Below, piece by piece: positions 22,848 through 35,751 of a DNA stretch of 64,000 bases. Location of the stretch: assembly GCA_963662155.1 (NCBI GenBank), contig OY759266.1:13480335-13544334 (forward strand), in the 5' to 3' direction. The DNA comes from Lamellibrachia columna (taxonomy: Eukaryota; Annelida; Polychaeta; Sabellida; Siboglinidae). Every line of letters starts with the position of its first letter. The stretch's first letter is position 1. The position numbers and the translations under genes are program-made. Below the pieces are notes generated by a model that saw nothing but the letters and a program-made list of their open reading frames with translations, was not told where the DNA came from and did not search any database.

Positions 22848-25800
22848 GCATGTAGAACCTTTTACGAGCTCTATGTCAATGTAGTGCTAAGAGTTAGGCT
22901 GTGCTAAAGTTGGTGGCAATGGAAAAGTGGGAAAATAAACACTCGGCGAGCGTGTCACAGCTTGCGTTGACGTTGTGCCTCCATTCTCCAAACTACATCA
23001 CCGGAATAAAACATAAGCGCTTCCAGGATAGTAACGCAATACACGTAATCAAAAGATGTTTACCTTAATTAAACATCAAACTAATCATTTAGCATTAAAC
23101 CTAACTTACCTGTGGCACGTATGTCTATGAGATGGGGTGTCACCCAAAATGCATGTAAGTTGACCTATTATCGCTCACTGTTTCGAAGACGCTGTCAGTT
23201 ATAAAAACGTCACTCAAGTATCAACAGCTCACAGTCATACAAAATGACGTGATGTAGGACTTTTGGTCTAGATTCTTGTCTGTAGATGCCACGTTGTGGT
23301 TTCGTGCGCATGTGGAAATGTAACACACTCTGGAATGTCAAAACGAACTAGACGAAGTTGTACTGCCTACTGGATCGTTGAACGTCGTATCTAGTATGCA
23401 CTGCAACATGCTAGTTCCGTTATACAATTTCTTTTATTTAGTTGTAGTGTGAAATCATTGGAAAAACTATTAAATTAGTTTTGACCGGATCCAGTCAAAA
23501 TGTGGCAACAAAAATGCAAAAGTGGTCCAGTTGTATGTAGCATTTAGCTTTTAAGGTTAAATATTCACACTTTTGCACGTTTTCTGATTTGATGATCAAA
23601 GTAACTTCTTTCGATCAATTTAAAAAAAATATGCACTCTTTTATTAAACCGGCTGCGCATATTACTTAAACTATTCACACACTACAGATTTGAACATCAG
23701 TGACAGTGAACATGATTTGGTATGGACTAAATCAAATGAGGAGGGTGGTTTTATATGTGTTGCATTTTGAAAATAAGCAGTACTTAATAATCCCCTGGTG
23801 AACTACCTGGCCTGACCTAACGTTGAGCTTGTGAACACCCTGCAGGTTCTCATTAACTAGAGAGACAGTAGGTGGATATTTAATAGCTAGCTTACTGCCT
23901 CTTTAGTTAACGAGATTAAAGATGTCTACTAGGATATTGTACATGGATGACTCTTCGGGTTGTTGGAATATCTCTGCCAGATCCTGTGAGGAAAACAAAC
24001 ACAGCTCTAGTAAAGGGTGATTGTAAAGTGTATTTTTCTGTAAAGGTGGACACAAATGTTTACACTCTTCATCAGATGCATCATGCATTTGTTCAATGAA
24101 CAATTTGGGCCCTTGTGCGACTGGTGATTTAGGGATTTGTAGTGTTAGGAATTAACTTGTGCAATACTAATATAAATAAGTTTAACCAATAATAATGTAA
24201 TATTTATGCAATGTATGATATGAACAATTGTTGGTTAAATTCTCTAGAATACACCAATTTAACCGTTTTAAAATTATGTCTGAAATGTGCAACAACATCT
24301 GCGAAGATGAATACAAATCAAGGTGACCGACCAGTGTCTGTTCTGTTTCAGTTTCCAGAATTTGATGACATCTACTTTCGATACAGCTTCACGTTTGGTC
24401 GGGATTGGGTCATAACGTCCGTGAGTATTTTGTAATAGCTACCATGGTAAACAGTTTTTTCAGGAAAGAGAAGATTCCAAATTCTGGAATTAAATAACCA
24501 ACCACAATTTAAAAGTCCTGTGCATCATTGGGAATATATAAAATTCTGGTGTTCCCTCACCTCATGGTATGAAAAAATATTGCAGTGTAATCCTTTAAAT
24601 TATACATAATTTACTTGATGTTTATTGAAATATTCATTAACAGGAATGTGTAATACCATTACATGTGTAATACCATTACCATTACACCGTTTGTGCACAG
24701 AAGTTTCCTGGGTACTGGTCAATAGATTATTGATATCATATAGGTACTACTAACTGATATATTTGTGTACAATGTGGATATATGAAATAACCAACATTAA
24801 TTTATAAACTGGCAGAAACAACGTTGCAGGTAAATATTTACAATTAACGAAAACTACCATTGAATTTCTACAAGATGCTTTTGGACATATTTTCAGTGGC
24901 ATGCTGGGAATTTTCTTTCATAAGCCACACTAAAAAATTCTTACTGACCTGAACTTAGCTATTTAACATCATTTGATACTATGCAAGACTGTATATATCA
25001 TAGCCTTGCGAAGTGCAGGTATAATAAATATTTCTGTATTTATTACCTAGCCCACCAAACAAAAGATCAAAATTGAGGTTAACATGACACATAGTACAAT
25101 TCTTTCAATTGTGTCCAGACCAAGATGTACAACAATATTCAATAATGCATTCTTGGTTCTAGTGACACATAGTTATGTTCACTGTGGATTATACACAAAT
25201 TGGTAACATAAACACATGGAAAGAATCTGGAAAAAATTATGTTACGGCAATAGTTCAACAAAAATATTGGATTTTTTATTTCGCTGTGTATACGAAAAGT
25301 TTAAGATTCAGCAACCTTGTTTTTGACCAACATAATTTACTCTACCTGACCTGCACAATAGCGGGGTGTGCGTCATATGAAACATGTTGGGTTTGCCACA
25401 CTTGATGATGGAGTTTTATGATTTTCCCCATTATTAGGGTCTGGAAGAAGGACTCACGCAGACTTCCAAAAAGAGTCGCGATGACAGACAACTGTTTGTT
25501 CTCAATTTCCCCCTTGAAGTCACATTCAAAAGTACCAACCCATACGGATGTAAGTGTTGAATCCATAGCTAAGTCAGATAATTGTTTCATAGCTATACTC
25601 GCACTGCTGGAGTGTCTTCTTGATCTATTAGAGGTGTTCTTAATGAATACTTGGCTGTCATAGTGCAAGCGTGTGTGCGTGTGTATATGGCAAAAACAGC
25701 ATTAGCATCTGGATTATAATTTATATGGTTTTGGATAGGTTATACGATTAATTATGTATTTGTTTTTGTTAGCGTTAAGCTGTCATGTGTATGCGTGTGT

Positions 25801-28800
25801 GTTATAATTTTGTCTGTTTTATATCTCAAATGTATCTCACGTTTGAGTGGTGTTATCATTACTGTTACTATATCTCATTGGGTTGTTGTTGTAGGGCCGC
25901 AACTAGTGCTTCACGCCTATGGTATTGACATCTTTGGCAATGATGTTGTGCGTGGCTATGGAGTATGTCACATACCAATGGTACCTGGAAGGTAAGACTG
26001 CAAAGCAGCGACATTCTGTCCTGTCCTACGATTATTGTAGACATGGAATTTCAGTTGTAGTAGTCTAGTTCTAAGTGTGATTCCTATGAATGTTTGCATT
26101 TGTGTTTAGCAGCAGTGTACCATATGAACATGTTCAGTTTCAGAAAGTTTCAGAAAAAATGCAGGAGATCCATGTATAAAGGGTTTTGGGAATTGCACAT
26201 TAATTTGAGGGAATTACATGTAAAGAGTACTCAACCTGTTAAGCCCTAATAGTGACGTGTAAAGTGTACGACGCTCAACCTGTTAAGCATACATGCCCTA
26301 ATGATCAGACACCCCATTTATGAAGACCTCTTGTTAATCTTTTACAACCTTGGCCAAAGTTATTACCTAATTTTTTTCAATCCCAAAACATTAATTTAAT
26401 CACCTTTTGAGCATAATATGTTTTATCAAATATTGTGTATTATGGCACTTTGCAAGCCAAATAACACTCAAATTGTATTGGAATGTTATTGCAAATTGCA
26501 AACGTTGCTGCATTGTTAATGTTATCACTGATTTTGGAATTGCTGCATGCTATAATGAAGACTGATGTAATTTGAAGTACTATTTGGCCTTAAAACTAGG
26601 AAGAGTGCCCTAACTGGTCTCTGACGTCCGGATCATTAGTAGTTTTAAACACGGATGATTGACTGAAATCTGTATTTCTCCAACTGGGACCGCATGCCAT
26701 TACTAAGCATTGTTGACAAGTGACTGGTGTGTGTGCATGCGTGCGTGTGTGCGTGCGTGCTTTGAAAAGTGGTGCCATCTGATGTATACAGTATACATAT
26801 TACAACAACTTTCTTGACATTTCTCTAGTCTGCAATTTTTTTTACTTACTGTATGCTTGATAGTTTGAACACAGTATTTCACATTCCTGCCACTCAATCA
26901 TGCATGCATTACTGCATATGTTCCACCACTCAAAGCTTGTATACACATTGCACTTGTACTAATGGTACACTTACATGTTAATATACAAATTGTAACACTT
27001 ATAAACTAAGGTTTACTGCTCCAATGGTCATTTAGAGCTCTACCATTGAAATATATTACAGTAAAAAATAATCCCTTGCATGACATATTTTTATTACACA
27101 AGCAACTGACATAATATTCACTGGTGATCATAAACCTAATCCCACATTGCAGTCTCTTTAAATGTCACCAGATCTATGTCTGGCGCGAATGAATAACAAA
27201 GGAAGGTCCCTGTTTGCTTTGCATGACAACCATGCAGAATGTCATTACTGAGTTGTGAACGGACGTCTATCGATCTTCTGACACATTCAAAAACACCCAT
27301 TCATTATCTGTATTACTGTGGGCAATGACAGCCCCCATTCTCAATGCCCAAAAATAACATTTTAGAGCAGTTTTATTTAATTTTATTGATTATTTGTAGC
27401 GAATAATTTGAGTTTAAAAATTACATGATATAATTGAAAATCGAAAAAGTAGTTGAGAAGTAATTTAAAATACCAATCAAATTTTCACCAATTCCAGTTC
27501 CTACTTTTAAAAAGAAAACAATTCCATTTCCAGATATAATTCTGGAATTGGAATTGGCGTTTCAATTCCACTTACAATGTAATTGGCAAGTCTGATCGTT
27601 GCAAGCTTACAATTATGTTTTACATAGCATCTTGATAGTTTGGTGCATTATATATTTTAATATTGTGTCATAAAAAATAAATTCATAAAACAACGATTCA
27701 TGTGCCATGCATAAGGCATCATTGAATCTATCATTTGCAGCTTACATTATTTTATGTATTCATCAATGTTGCTTTAGCTTTTGTTACTAGGATGAATTCC
27801 TGGTATTCTCCATAAAACTGGATTTGTGCCATCGTGTGGCTTTAGTTAAGTGTTTTCACAGTGGTTTTGTATCACTAAAGTAAAAATGCCAATGGAATTT
27901 CAAAAATATGCTGATTCCATTAAGGAAATGTCTTTCCATTTGCAGCAATTCGGATTCCAGTTCTGTTGCACTCACATCAACACATTCCCAAGTTGACTTT
28001 CAATTACAAATCTGGAATTCTCCATTTTCTGGCTCCTGTTAGTGCTTCATTTCATTATTGTTAATTTATCTTATTTCAGTGTTTTAGATGGCAGTTGAAA
28101 GTGACAGTTATTTTTGGATCCGTGATGAAAATGTAGCACATTGGAAGACAAGCCATTCTAGGAAAATGTCCATAAACAGGTTGAACTCAAGGTATCATTA
28201 GATTTTGACAAAATTGAACAGGATATCTGTCAGTTTTATTATTTTGAAACATATTTACACTGCTAGCATTAGGACACATTAACAGTCACACCGTCCCTAA
28301 TGAGCATCTGTCAATTAAAAAAAACATGTTTTTGTACTGCTATTTTATTTGCTACATACACAATGTTTTATTTTTGCAATTTAGCATTGGAGGGCATATA
28401 TAACCATATCAGGTTCAAAGGATGAATCACATCAGTGTTTTATGTGGTGCACATTGATTAAATCTCACTCAATCAGAGGTGCACTCAGTTTCACATTTTC
28501 AATTCTCCTCGACTGCTCAACATCTAATGAAATCCTCTGATAGAATCCGGTAGTTAGATTTGATTATTGCCAGATAATTGCACATTTTCAAAATTAGGTT
28601 TCTCTTCTGTAGCAAAACCACAGGTGGGCTGTCTGTTTTGTTTTGTTTTTCCTCTTCCAAGAAATGCATTTTTCTGCATGAGAACTGGATGTAACGAGAG
28701 ATATTGGCTTCATTGTTGCCCACTTACAAATGTCCCAATTTATTCTCGGAAAATACATTTCAATGCTGTTTCTTGCTTAGATATTGCAGTGGCACTTAGT

Positions 28801-31800
28801 GTTGTGACTATTGATAAAAGACACTCGGGTCGCAAAAGGAAGATCATATGTCACGGGATGCCAGTTCGGGTCTGGTCATGTGTTTGGTGCAGATTAGCTA
28901 ACCCAAACTAGACCTGCCAGATCATATGCTACAGCTGTGGTACTCTTAGTTCTGGCTGCCTTTTTAATTGAAATGAATAATGATTTCCTTTGTTAACCAA
29001 ACAACTTTTTATGGCTTTGCAACACTGAATTTATTCATATTTATGACATCTCGATTGTTTTAAAATAATATCCATACAAAGCATGTTACTATGGTGATTT
29101 GTCATACTTATATATTTTGGAAAATACACGATGAGGCGATGAAATAAAATATGCCAGTTTTATGACATATATAGAGAATGGCAATTTATTTTTAAAAGTT
29201 AAATATGATGTTTTCATTGGATGATTTATTTGTCCGTTAAACTTCCGTTTCATACAATTTCTTATATGAAGTATAACATTTTAATTTAGATAATTTTTTT
29301 AGAGAATTGGGGTATTTTAATTGTATGCGAAAATACCAACTAACTGTGTCTAAGTTAACCAATGAACATTATTGTATGTGCCTTTAAAGTAGATGTATTA
29401 TTACAGTAGATGTATTATTACAGTAGATGTATTATTACAGTCTCTCTCATCTTGCTATGAAGCTCATGTTTTGCCAATAGTTCACAGATACTCAGTTGTT
29501 TCTTGATGTGTATTGCTTTTGTTGGAATGCTGAAGAGCGTGAGTCTGGTTGATCAGATCCATGCTATAAAACGTTCTGTATTCTGCTTGGCTGAATACAG
29601 ATTGCCATGTTGGCAGATAGTGTTTGAATTTAGCATGGCTTTTTTCAAGTTGTCATACATTGATGGAGTTTATGGAATGGTGCACGCTCACCCAGCTAAT
29701 GTCATTTTGATTTGTACTGTATAATCATAAAATGTGTGCAGGTGGTTTTTCATTGTATGCAGTATTATGATCAGCTCAGATTAGGTATATTACATATAAT
29801 ATGACAACTAACATTATTTAATTATGAAATGTCTGCTAATATAAACAGCTATCCATTATTAAATCATAAATGTATTTTATCCCTGAGGCAAGTGTTTGAT
29901 TTTCATGTTGGTATATAGAAGGGTGTTTTATGGCAGATAAAATAATGTAAATAACATTGTCTTGTGTGATTCATCAGGTTACGTGAACATTGTCTTGTGT
30001 GATTCATCAGGTTACGTGAACATTGTCTTGTGTGATACACGTCAGGTTATGTGAACATTGCCTTGTGTGATACACATCAGGTTACATGCACATTGCTTTG
30101 TATGATACACCTGTTAAATGAATATTGCCTATTACTACTATTACAACGTTTTTATATACCAACACTTATTAATTGTTTTTTTTTGAGTCATGATATCATT
30201 GAAACCTTGATGACATATGCAGTATTGATCTTGTTGGTTACCTTTGTAAAACTAAATATGTAAGTTGCATAAATTTATGCAAGCTGATATAATAACTAAT
30301 ATCAAATATTCATTCATAGCTTATTAAATATGGAAATTATTTAGGCATAGATCAACCACGATCCTACTCATCAGGATGTTATAAAGCAAAAAATATGTTT
30401 TATAGAAATGATTCATATAGTTTCTTCAGCATGTTGCATTGGTTTGCGCATTTGCCTTGAATGTAAATGCAGACATTAAGAGCACGGCGGCATCTGTCCA
30501 GCATTAAAGAGATTGACCACTGAGATCTGTGTAAACCCTTTTCCATTAGCGACACACTCAGGTTATAATTCACAGATGATTGTTGAAGAATTAATGGCGC
30601 TCCATCTATTTTATTGTAGACAGGAGACTCTCTCCACATCTAAGAATCCTGGCACAGCCTTTTTTGCTTTTAGTCCCGGGTTGTCAAATGTCACAGATGC
30701 AATGTCATTAAGATGATGCTTTTAAATTGGCCTGTTGTCCAAGACAAGGAATACCATTGTCTCTTGGGATCTTGTGCGTATCAGCATTTCCATCAGACAT
30801 GCTGTTGCAGCAGTTTAAAAGTAAGAATTATGGCAGCGTTGACACTTGTTATGCCGTGCCTCCGGGGGAAATAAAAGAATATGTTTTTGTACATTGAAGC
30901 AAAACAATATGCCTAGATTTGTTCAGCATAGTTAGATTCACTATGTGCATTCATAAATGATTATATTCCATGTCTTTTATCATTTGTAAAATGTCTCTAA
31001 ACACACGTTGATGTTATAATCGCTCCCTGGTGGTATTTCATATTAAAAATGTGGTATAAATATAATAAATACGCATAATCATGACCAGGGAACTTTTATT
31101 CATTTCAATAATGTTAATTATATTAAATCATTCAGACAGGAGAATGTATAATTAGATAAATTGTGATTATTTAGTATCTAAGAAACACAAAGGTTAATAA
31201 CATCACCATATGTTTTCATAATTACAACATAGAAGTAGTTATTATGTGTAAGCTTGCCATGTCCTTGTTCATGATATTTTGCTTAATGATTTTGGTTTGT
31301 TGCCCCTCCGAGCTAGGGTTCCTGAGGATTTAGGTGCTATCTAAGCTTTATTATTATCTTGTGATAAGTTCTCTTTCCTGTTGATTTATGTGCAGGCACA
31401 CAAGGAAGTTGGCCATGTTTGTGCCTGAGTCATCGTCAAGGTTCCAGAAGTTTCTTAGCTGGATGTTGAGTCGTCGTCCTGAATACACCAACCCCACCCT
31501 CGTGGCGCAGGGAGAAGGCAGGGAGGGTACGTACCACCTCGGGAGAGGGAAACATGCAAGCAAGCACACGCACAAGAAAACAATGAGGCTGAAATTGTCT
31601 CTTAACTTATTTACTTGTGTATTGTTTTAATCTAATTAACATACACCAATTTTAGCATGTTAAGGACGTAATTTGTTTTCACTTAGTCATTACCTATCTT
31701 GTTTGCCAACTTTACCAAATTTATCTGCTTCACTGACTTTAAATTAAAGTTTTCATAATTGGCTACCTTGCTTTCTCACCAGCACATTTAGATACAATAA

Positions 31801-32787
31801 TTCATACTTGTAGATATTTTTCTGCCCTTGCTTCCAATCCAGTGATGTCCTGCTTCAAAAGATTTGAGGAGTGTGACTTATTTTTAGGTTTCTTTATGAA
31901 TATTTGCAATTAGCAGCATACAGCTAATATGCAGTAGTTATAATGAAGTACTGTTTCTTCAGAAAATACCATCGATATCTTCATTTATTATAGTGATGAT
32001 TATTTCACATCATATCCAGGGCATGTAATAAGTCAGAGTGCCTATTTATCAGATTATAAATGGCAGCATTTCATTTCGAAAGCGTTTCATTGTTATTGGG
32101 GCTTACAGGCAGGCTTCAGCAGTCATTAACAAATGCATCAAGGTGGCAAGGTGACACTTAGCCTAGCAGCAATATTTGCTGCAAGACATCAATTTGTTTG
32201 ATGACCTGACTTTCTCATGGTGTCGAAAGCAAGAGCAACTGAGGCAGATGTGTGCCAATATACAGAAAGAGGATTACGGTGTGACAAAGAAACCATTGTT
32301 TACTAATCCCAGCTTGGTGCTGTTAAATTACAGTGACGAGAGGGGTGATTTATGATTATATTAGCTAATCCTGCCAATGCTGGGTACTTGTTTGTCTTCA
32401 GTGACGCAAGTTAGATGGCAATCACTTGTACATTAGGAACTTCTTTGTCTTCTGTGACGCAAGTAAGATTACAAATGAATTAATCATTCCACCTGCAGTA
32501 AGTACTTGTTTGTTTGCAGTTATATGCATGAGATCACGTATGTAATTTTGGCTAATCTCGACTACAGAAGATACGTGTTCGTTTTCAGTGATACAATCCC
32601 GCCTACACTAAATACTTGTATGTTTTCAGTGACGCGAGTGAGATCACAAGGATTTACGTGGGTCACCTTCAATGTTGTTATGAAGGACATGAAGAAGATG
32701 GGATATGACGTTCAGCCATCGGATGCTGCAATGCCCGGAGCAGTCCCCTCAGACCTGTCCACATCTACTACAGCTCCAACAACATAG
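22788..32787 (+). CDS. B9D1: B9D1, B9 domain-containing protein 1 (six coding exons, whole gene span)
   Basis: B9D1 is a small C2-like B9-domain protein. In other animals it works with B9D2, MKS1 and further MKS-module proteins at the ciliary transition zone, where it gates entry of membrane proteins into the cilium. Joining 22788-22847, 24352-24420, 25438-25549, 25895-25991, 31396-31526 and 32630-32787 gives 627 nt, or 208 residues plus TAG. It starts [15 protein letters not shown] and ends in a low-complexity Ser/Thr/Pro tail. The B9 domain covers about residues 8-125. Family landmarks are [45 protein letters not shown] and RRPEYTNP. All phases agree (0, 0, 1, 2, 1). Introns 2-5 are GT-AG; intron 1 needs a GC donor. 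No stop or frameshift is seen, so the gene looks intact. A polyadenylation signal AATAAA stands at 33926, which would imply a 1.1-kb 3'UTR. Recognition is from family memory; no search was run. Confidence 0.95.
22848..24351 (+). other. B9D1 intron 1
   Basis: A GC-AG intron of 1504 bp. I saw no recognisable repeat or second gene in it. A 66-codon minus-strand open frame near 23903-24103 has no recognisable motif and is treated as chance. Confidence 0.7.
24352..24420 (+). CDS. B9D1: B9D1 coding exon 2
   Basis: Twenty-three codons reading [20 protein letters not shown] and three more residues. The acceptor is a pyrimidine-rich TTTCAG and the donor is GTGAGT. This is the most conserved early part of the B9 domain. 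Confidence 0.95.
24421..25437 (+). other. B9D1 intron 2
   Basis: A GT-AG intron of 1017 bp, AT-rich. It holds a small direct repeat of GTAATACCATTAC near 24650-24685. Nothing else was recognised. Confidence 0.75.
25438..25549 (+). CDS. B9D1: B9D1 coding exon 3
   Basis: Encodes [17 protein letters not shown], then the hydrophobic strand [12 protein letters not shown] and the family signature KSTNPYG. It ends after the first base of the Trp codon. Acceptor TTATTAG, donor GTAAGT. Confidence 0.95.
25895..25991 (+). CDS. B9D1: B9D1 coding exon 4
   Basis: Completes the Trp codon and encodes [20 protein letters not shown] followed by [11 protein letters not shown]. It ends with two bases of the Arg codon. 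Acceptor TTGTAG, donor GTAAGA. Confidence 0.95.
29391..29441. repeat. 17-bp tandem repeat, 3 copies
   Basis: Three perfect copies of AGATGTATTATTACAGT inside B9D1 intron 4. Confidence 0.95.
29953..30118. repeat. 33-bp minisatellite, about 5 copies
   Basis: The unit begins AACATTGTCTTGTGTGATTC. Copies start near 29953, 29986, 30019, 30053 and 30087. The first three are nearly perfect and the last two are decayed. It lies in B9D1 intron 4. Confidence 0.9.
31396..31526 (+). CDS. B9D1: B9D1 coding exon 5
   Basis: Encodes [20 protein letters not shown], then [20 protein letters not shown] and EGRE. Acceptor TGTGCAG, donor GTACGT. It ends one base into the Val codon. Confidence 0.95.
31527..32374 (+). 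other. B9D1 intron 5, front part
   Basis: Unique-looking intronic sequence before the decoy acceptor array. No element recognised. Confidence 0.6.
32375..32629 (+). repeat. Tandem decoy copies of the B9D1 exon 6 acceptor
   Basis: Four decayed copies of a unit of about 40-70 bp precede the true acceptor. Each unit ends in a T-rich tract, an acceptor-like site and the first codons of exon 6. Pseudo-exons would start at 32402 (TTCAG; reads [11 protein letters not shown] then stop), 32455 (TTCTG, acceptor lost; VTQVRLQMN then stop), 32520 ([13 protein letters not shown] then stop) and 32589 (TTCAG; VIQSRLH then stop). Only the fifth copy, at 32630, continues as an open exon. Confidence 0.8.
32630..32787 (+). 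CDS. B9D1: B9D1 coding exon 6 (terminal)
   Basis: Encodes [20 protein letters not shown], then [12 protein letters not shown] and a divergent tail ending STTAPTT with TAG at 32785-32787. The acceptor is TTTTCAG. Four partial copies of this exon's front end lie within 230 bp upstream (listed separately). Confidence 0.95.
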
Positions 32788-34195
32788 GGAACCTTGTCAC
32801 TGTTCCAGTTATGTAATGGCTTTCACTCTACATGATCACTTTCTTTGCAATGCCTCTGGTTCTCAGTACGTGCGTGGATGCCAATGCGTGCAATAAGTGC
32901 GTGCAGGACAGTAATGCATACTTTCATGAGTCATTTGTTGAAGCACTGCGAGATTTACTGAAATTTGGTAACGAGAACGATTTGTTCAAAACTTGCCAGA
33001 CTGACAGGGTGGTGAATACATGCAGCGTGAATGTCTTGTCACGTGCCTGAAGAGTTATCAAATATATGACAGTGTTTATATATTGAGCTTGGCATAATTT
33101 CTATTGATACAAAATCAAGTTTAGAAAACTTACTTTTCCAGATGCTTCACAGCAACAGTGACACATCTCTTCAGTCCATGCTAGATAACAATCCCAAGTT
33201 TTGTTTTTTGTATCATTTAAAAAAGCAAACCAGTTAAACCTGTAATGCTACTTAACATTCCAGTTTTCTCCAGAAAATGGAACCAGTAATAATGACATGA
33301 TTGGCTGATTATCATTATACGTTTTGCAGTATAGACATGTTACTGGATGGGCCCTGCACAACTTTAACATGTGTTTTGTAATATATTTTATTATGTACTT
33401 TTGCTATGGTCATTTGAGTACCTAATATTTAGGTAAATGGTTACAGGGAGAGCAACTTAAATGTGGTACAGAACTGTGCCTTGCTAAAATATACTGTTTA
33501 TATTTTTTATTTGAGACTTCTTTTCGGAAGCCATATAGTCGTCGATTATGTAAAACACCACGTACATCCATACAACGCAGATGTTATGTATTTTGTACCT
33601 CACAGATATACCGTCCGTAAATGTTGCTCTTGCAGTATGTATACAGTTTTGTGTCATTGAGTTTTTCTAACAATGTTATATCATTGAATGTATAGTTTTT
33701 TTGTGGACAGATCTTGCATGTATTTACTGACATCTATAAGGCTGCCATGGGTTAGCAGGTTAGTCTTTGGTTGGTAAGCCACCGTTGCGGTGTGTGATTT
33801 GTTAAACAAAACTATTTTATTTATTTAATCGTTTTATGCATGCATCTACAAGTTATATAGTAAATACACGACTATATTCTATGGTAGTTATTAAGTTTCA
33901 TACTTATGATGTTTTGTAAAAAATCAATAAAGGAATGGACCCTTTCTTGATGAACGCATCCCTTTAAGTGCTTGTAGATATGCCATGCTATGTTCAACTT
34001 ATCTCGGATAAGATGGAGCTAATTTGATTGTCGTTGTCAGCGTTCGGCAGATACATATTTTTCTTTGACAGGCAAAACCAAAGATGATGACTAGCACTGA
34101 ATACCGACTCTCGGTACCATCTGTCTATATTGGCGGGTGCAAATGCAATGTGTGTAGATTGGCTCTCATTCACTGAGGAGGGAGGTAGGTACTAA
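32788..34195. other. B9D1 3' flank and unassigned sequence
   Basis: Contains the probable 3'UTR and the AATAAA at 33926. No second gene recognised. Confidence 0.5.
33926..33931 (+). promoter_or_regulatory. Candidate B9D1 polyadenylation signal
   Basis: AATAAA is the first canonical signal I found downstream of the B9D1 stop codon, 1.14 kb away. It could equally be a chance match in AT-rich DNA. Confidence 0.3.
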
Positions 34196-34280
34196 AAATT
34201 GGTGAGAAGTAGGAGGTTGTCCCCCAAAACAGGTGGGAGATGTTACTTAGTTGAGACGTCTGCCACACACCCTCCCCTTC
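34196..34280. repeat. Dispersed short repeat, copy B
   Basis: Inverted, diverged relative of 19195-19275. Confidence 0.5.
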
Positions 34281-34898
34281 GCTACCTACGAGGTAGCAAT
34301 ATAGGTCAGACGAATTTAGGGTATATTAAATTGTGCTATATGAAATTAAGTAATTAATCTGATGTGACATAAGTGCAATTGAGCAGGCATGTTCACAGGT
34401 TTCTTTGTAGAAGCTATTTGGTGTGAAATAGTGCATTGTTTTGAGAGTTTAACAGGCGGAGGGATTTATGAGAATTTTTCTGCTATTGGCCACAGGAATA
34501 CATGGATATTTTGTCTAAACAATCAGTGGGCATCGCACGTGGGGACGTTTAAAAAGAGCTGGAGGTATGTGATTTTGACAAAACTTGGCCAGTACGTCAA
34601 TGAGATGATGGCAGTTGTGAAAAAATTTTTTTAATCAGACGAACCATTAGCATGGCCACCAATGCAATGTTGCACTGTGGTCTGAGTTCAATACTGTACG
34701 TTCAAGGTGAGGTTTTTATTGGTGGTGATCGGACTAAATGAGTAACGGTTTCTGGTCTCACTCTCCAGAGTCCTCGTACATCAAATCCTGCCAATGTTTT
34801 AACATTGCCACGTGTGCACGTACGTGTAACCATGTTGAATTGAATGACGTATACGCAGTTACCTATTTTCCAACGTAACATGCTACATACGTAACATT

Positions 34899-35085
34899 AT
34901 CATACCATACTATTCCATACCATACCATACCATCCCTTTGTGAGTGTGTGGGGTGCGTGCGTGCGTATATACATGTATGTATATATATATATATATATAC
35001 ATGCATATATATTATACATGCATATATATGTATATATATATAGCTGACTTGATATTGAATATTCATCATATATATATATATATTG
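34899..35085. repeat. CCATA and TA/CATA microsatellites
   Basis: CCATA-type repeats at 34900-34932, then (TA)n and ATGCATATATA runs at 34965-35043 and 35069-35085. Confidence 0.85.
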
Positions 35086-35690
35086 TATATTCAATAGCAA
35101 GTCAGAGCAAGAATATGTCTAGAAACACGGGCGCGAAACAACAGTGTTAATGAAAGGCTTTCAATTCAAAATTTAATTAGATTTGCGCATGAAAAGTGGT
35201 CCCCAAGAGTAACTCGAGACGATTTCTTGCATCCCAGCCAGAAGCTCTTTGCGGACAGAAGAGGAATTACTTCAAAAGATGTGACGCTGCTTCCAATTGC
35301 GGCATAATTAACCTTTTTGTAGGGTTACATCGTATATGGATGGTAACTGCTGTCGTGTTGGTAAATTCGAGTCGACACGCAGTCGCCCTGCGCACTTCAG
35401 CAATTACGATCGTGTGGGATAAGAAGATATAAGATGTATTTATGGCAAAGGCATTACCTCTCTGGGACATGTTCTTATCTGCGATGGTTAATAATATCCT
35501 TCAATACCAGCTGATTCAAGGTAAATCTTCCATATCATGTTGTTGCTGTTTCGCAGACAGAAAAACAAGTCCACAGTAAACATGTTTAAATGTGAAGTTG
35601 CAGGAAAACATGTTTTCCATTGGCAGCCATTATAACGTTTGTGATTGGAATATTTTCCACAAACAAAACCATGCACAAACACATACAGGA
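35086..35690. other. Unassigned sequence
   Basis: No supported gene. Open frames on both strands at 35196-35470 lack any recognised motif. Confidence 0.4.
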
Positions 35691-35751
35691 CAGTTGGTAG
35701 TTGAAAACCATATTTTGCATAATATGCAAAACATGGTTTTCAACTACCAGT
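35691..35751. repeat. Near-perfect 61-bp palindrome
   Basis: Arms of about 30 nt (left GGTAGTTGAAAACCATATTT, then TGCAT) meet at a single central base at 35721. Only a few mismatches. Confidence 0.9.

Larger units (their letters stand above)
25992..31395 (+). other. B9D1 intron 4
   Basis: The largest intron, 5404 bp. It holds a duplicated CTCAACCTGTTAAG block (26232-26300), a stretch near 27480-28030 rich in degenerate GGAATTCCAATT-like words, a 17-bp triplicate (29391-29441) and a 33-bp minisatellite (29953-30118). No exon-like ORF was found. An alternative exon cannot be excluded. Confidence 0.75.

Noticed and set aside
33730..33800. Possible SINE head (GGTTAGCAGGTTAG...)
   Set aside because: No convincing A or B box.
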